A stretch of 14,824 bases of DNA from DATDRS01 sp035291605 (GTDB lineage: Bacteria; Chloroflexota; Anaerolineae; Anaerolineales; UBA6663): assembly GCA_035291605.1 (NCBI GenBank), contig DATDRS010000188.1:1-14824 (forward strand). The letters are read 5' to 3'. Below the pieces are notes generated by a model. That model did no database searches and was not told the DNA's origin. It worked only from the letters and a program-made list of their open reading frames with translations. The position numbers and the translations under genes are program-made. Of this stretch, positions 14,264 through 14,824 are shown in pieces (within the stretch, counting starts at the first letter, position 1; each line of letters starts with the position of its first letter).

Positions 14264-14824
14264 TCAGCGCAGGAAATAGACGGCCAGGCAGAGCGCGCCG
14301 AAGACGAGGCGATACCATGCGAAGACATTCATCGAGCGGCGGGCGAGGTAGCCGAGCAGCCAGCGGATGGAGAGGAAGCCCACGATGGCGGCGGCGAGCG
14401 CGCCGAGCAGCAGCGGCGGGAGGTAGGCCGTGAAGTTCGGGAGTTCGAGCAAGTCTTTCACCGCCACTGCGCCTGCCCCAAGCATGACCGGGATGGACAT
14501 GAGGAAACTGAAGCGCGCCGCCGCCGGGCGTTCGAGATCGCGCACCAGGCCACCCGAGATGGTCGCCGCCGAGCGGGAGACGCCGGGCAGGAGCGCCAGG
14601 GCTTGCGAACAGCCGATGACGAGCGCGTCCTGCCACCTGAGATCGGTGAGCGCGCGCCGCCGGCGGCCCACTTGTTCGCTGGCGAAGAGGAGCGCCGCCG
14701 CGCCGAGCAGGATACCGGCCACAACGCCAGGATTGTGGTGCAGGCTCTCGAAGAACCTTTTGAACAACAGGCCGATGACGAGCGCCGGAGCAGTCGCCAC
14801 GCCGACGAGCCAGCCCAGCCGCGC
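14264..14824 (-). CDS. uppP: Undecaprenyl-diphosphatase (5' partial)
   Basis: This integral membrane enzyme dephosphorylates undecaprenyl diphosphate to recycle the lipid carrier for peptidoglycan and other wall polymers; overexpression confers bacitracin resistance in known cases. The 186 C-terminal residues are visible and the frame is open to the right window edge. The full family length is about 270. The second conserved motif, LLPGVSRSAATISGG, is intact with the catalytic-region Arg encoded at 14575-14573. Several membrane helices follow, ending in YRLVFGALCLAVYFLR. The first motif (Glu-rich EExxE) lies outside the window. It is the first visible gene of the minus-strand pair with the PstS-like lipoprotein. 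Confidence 0.92.
   Translation of the reverse strand, partial: ARLGWLVGVATAPALVIGLLFKRFFESLHHNPGVVAGILLGAAALLFASEQVGRRRRALTDLRWQDALVIGCSQALALLPGVSRSAATISGGLVRDLERPAAARFSFLMSIPVMLGAGAVAVKDLLELPNFTAYLPPLLLGALAAAIVGFLSIRWLLGYLARRSMNVFAWYRLVFGALCLAVYFLR

Overview
This is a GC-rich, densely coding bacterial window. It most resembles a Chloroflexota genome of the Anaerolineae type. The hints are the proline/threonine/alanine-rich spacers after the lipobox cysteines, the large alpha-2-macroglobulin-like protein, and the intergenic hairpin repeats. This assignment rests on style and recall, not on a database comparison. Both ends cut genes.

Region 1 (1-3830, plus strand) is a catabolic cluster. It holds the C-terminal part of an M20 amidohydrolase of the N-carbamoyl-amino-acid/allantoate type, a metal-dependent TIM-barrel amidohydrolase, and a family 4 glycoside hydrolase. 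The last two overlap by four bases. After a short repeat-filled gap comes a glyoxalase II-like metallo-beta-lactamase-fold hydrolase.

Region 2 (3831-8141, plus strand) is a polyamine-type ABC importer locus. A 349-base leader carries a good promoter candidate, a dispersed inverted repeat and an orphan perfect Shine-Dalgarno sequence. It is followed by a lipoprotein substrate-binding protein, a GC-rich inverted repeat, two permeases (PotB-like and PotC-like), and a second binding-protein-like gene with no signal peptide. No ATPase gene is present in the window.

Region 3 (8142-13510) contains a 346-base gap with a perfect 20-bp hairpin. Then comes a 1656-residue alpha-2-macroglobulin-family protein with an intact thioester motif (Cys1154-Phe-Glu-Gln). 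Six predicted membrane helices (about 688-876) are inserted between the macroglobulin half and the thioester half, roughly where animal relatives carry the bait or anaphylatoxin segment. A perfect 22-bp palindrome fills the space between this gene and the converging gene.

Region 4 (13510-14824, minus strand) is a tightly spaced pair. It consists of undecaprenyl-diphosphatase (start cut by the window edge) followed one base later by a small PstS-like lipoprotein.

The most unusual object is the membrane-embedded alpha-2-macroglobulin. The leaderless second binding protein and the set of different intergenic inverted repeats come next. I did not find a clear new defence or mobile system.
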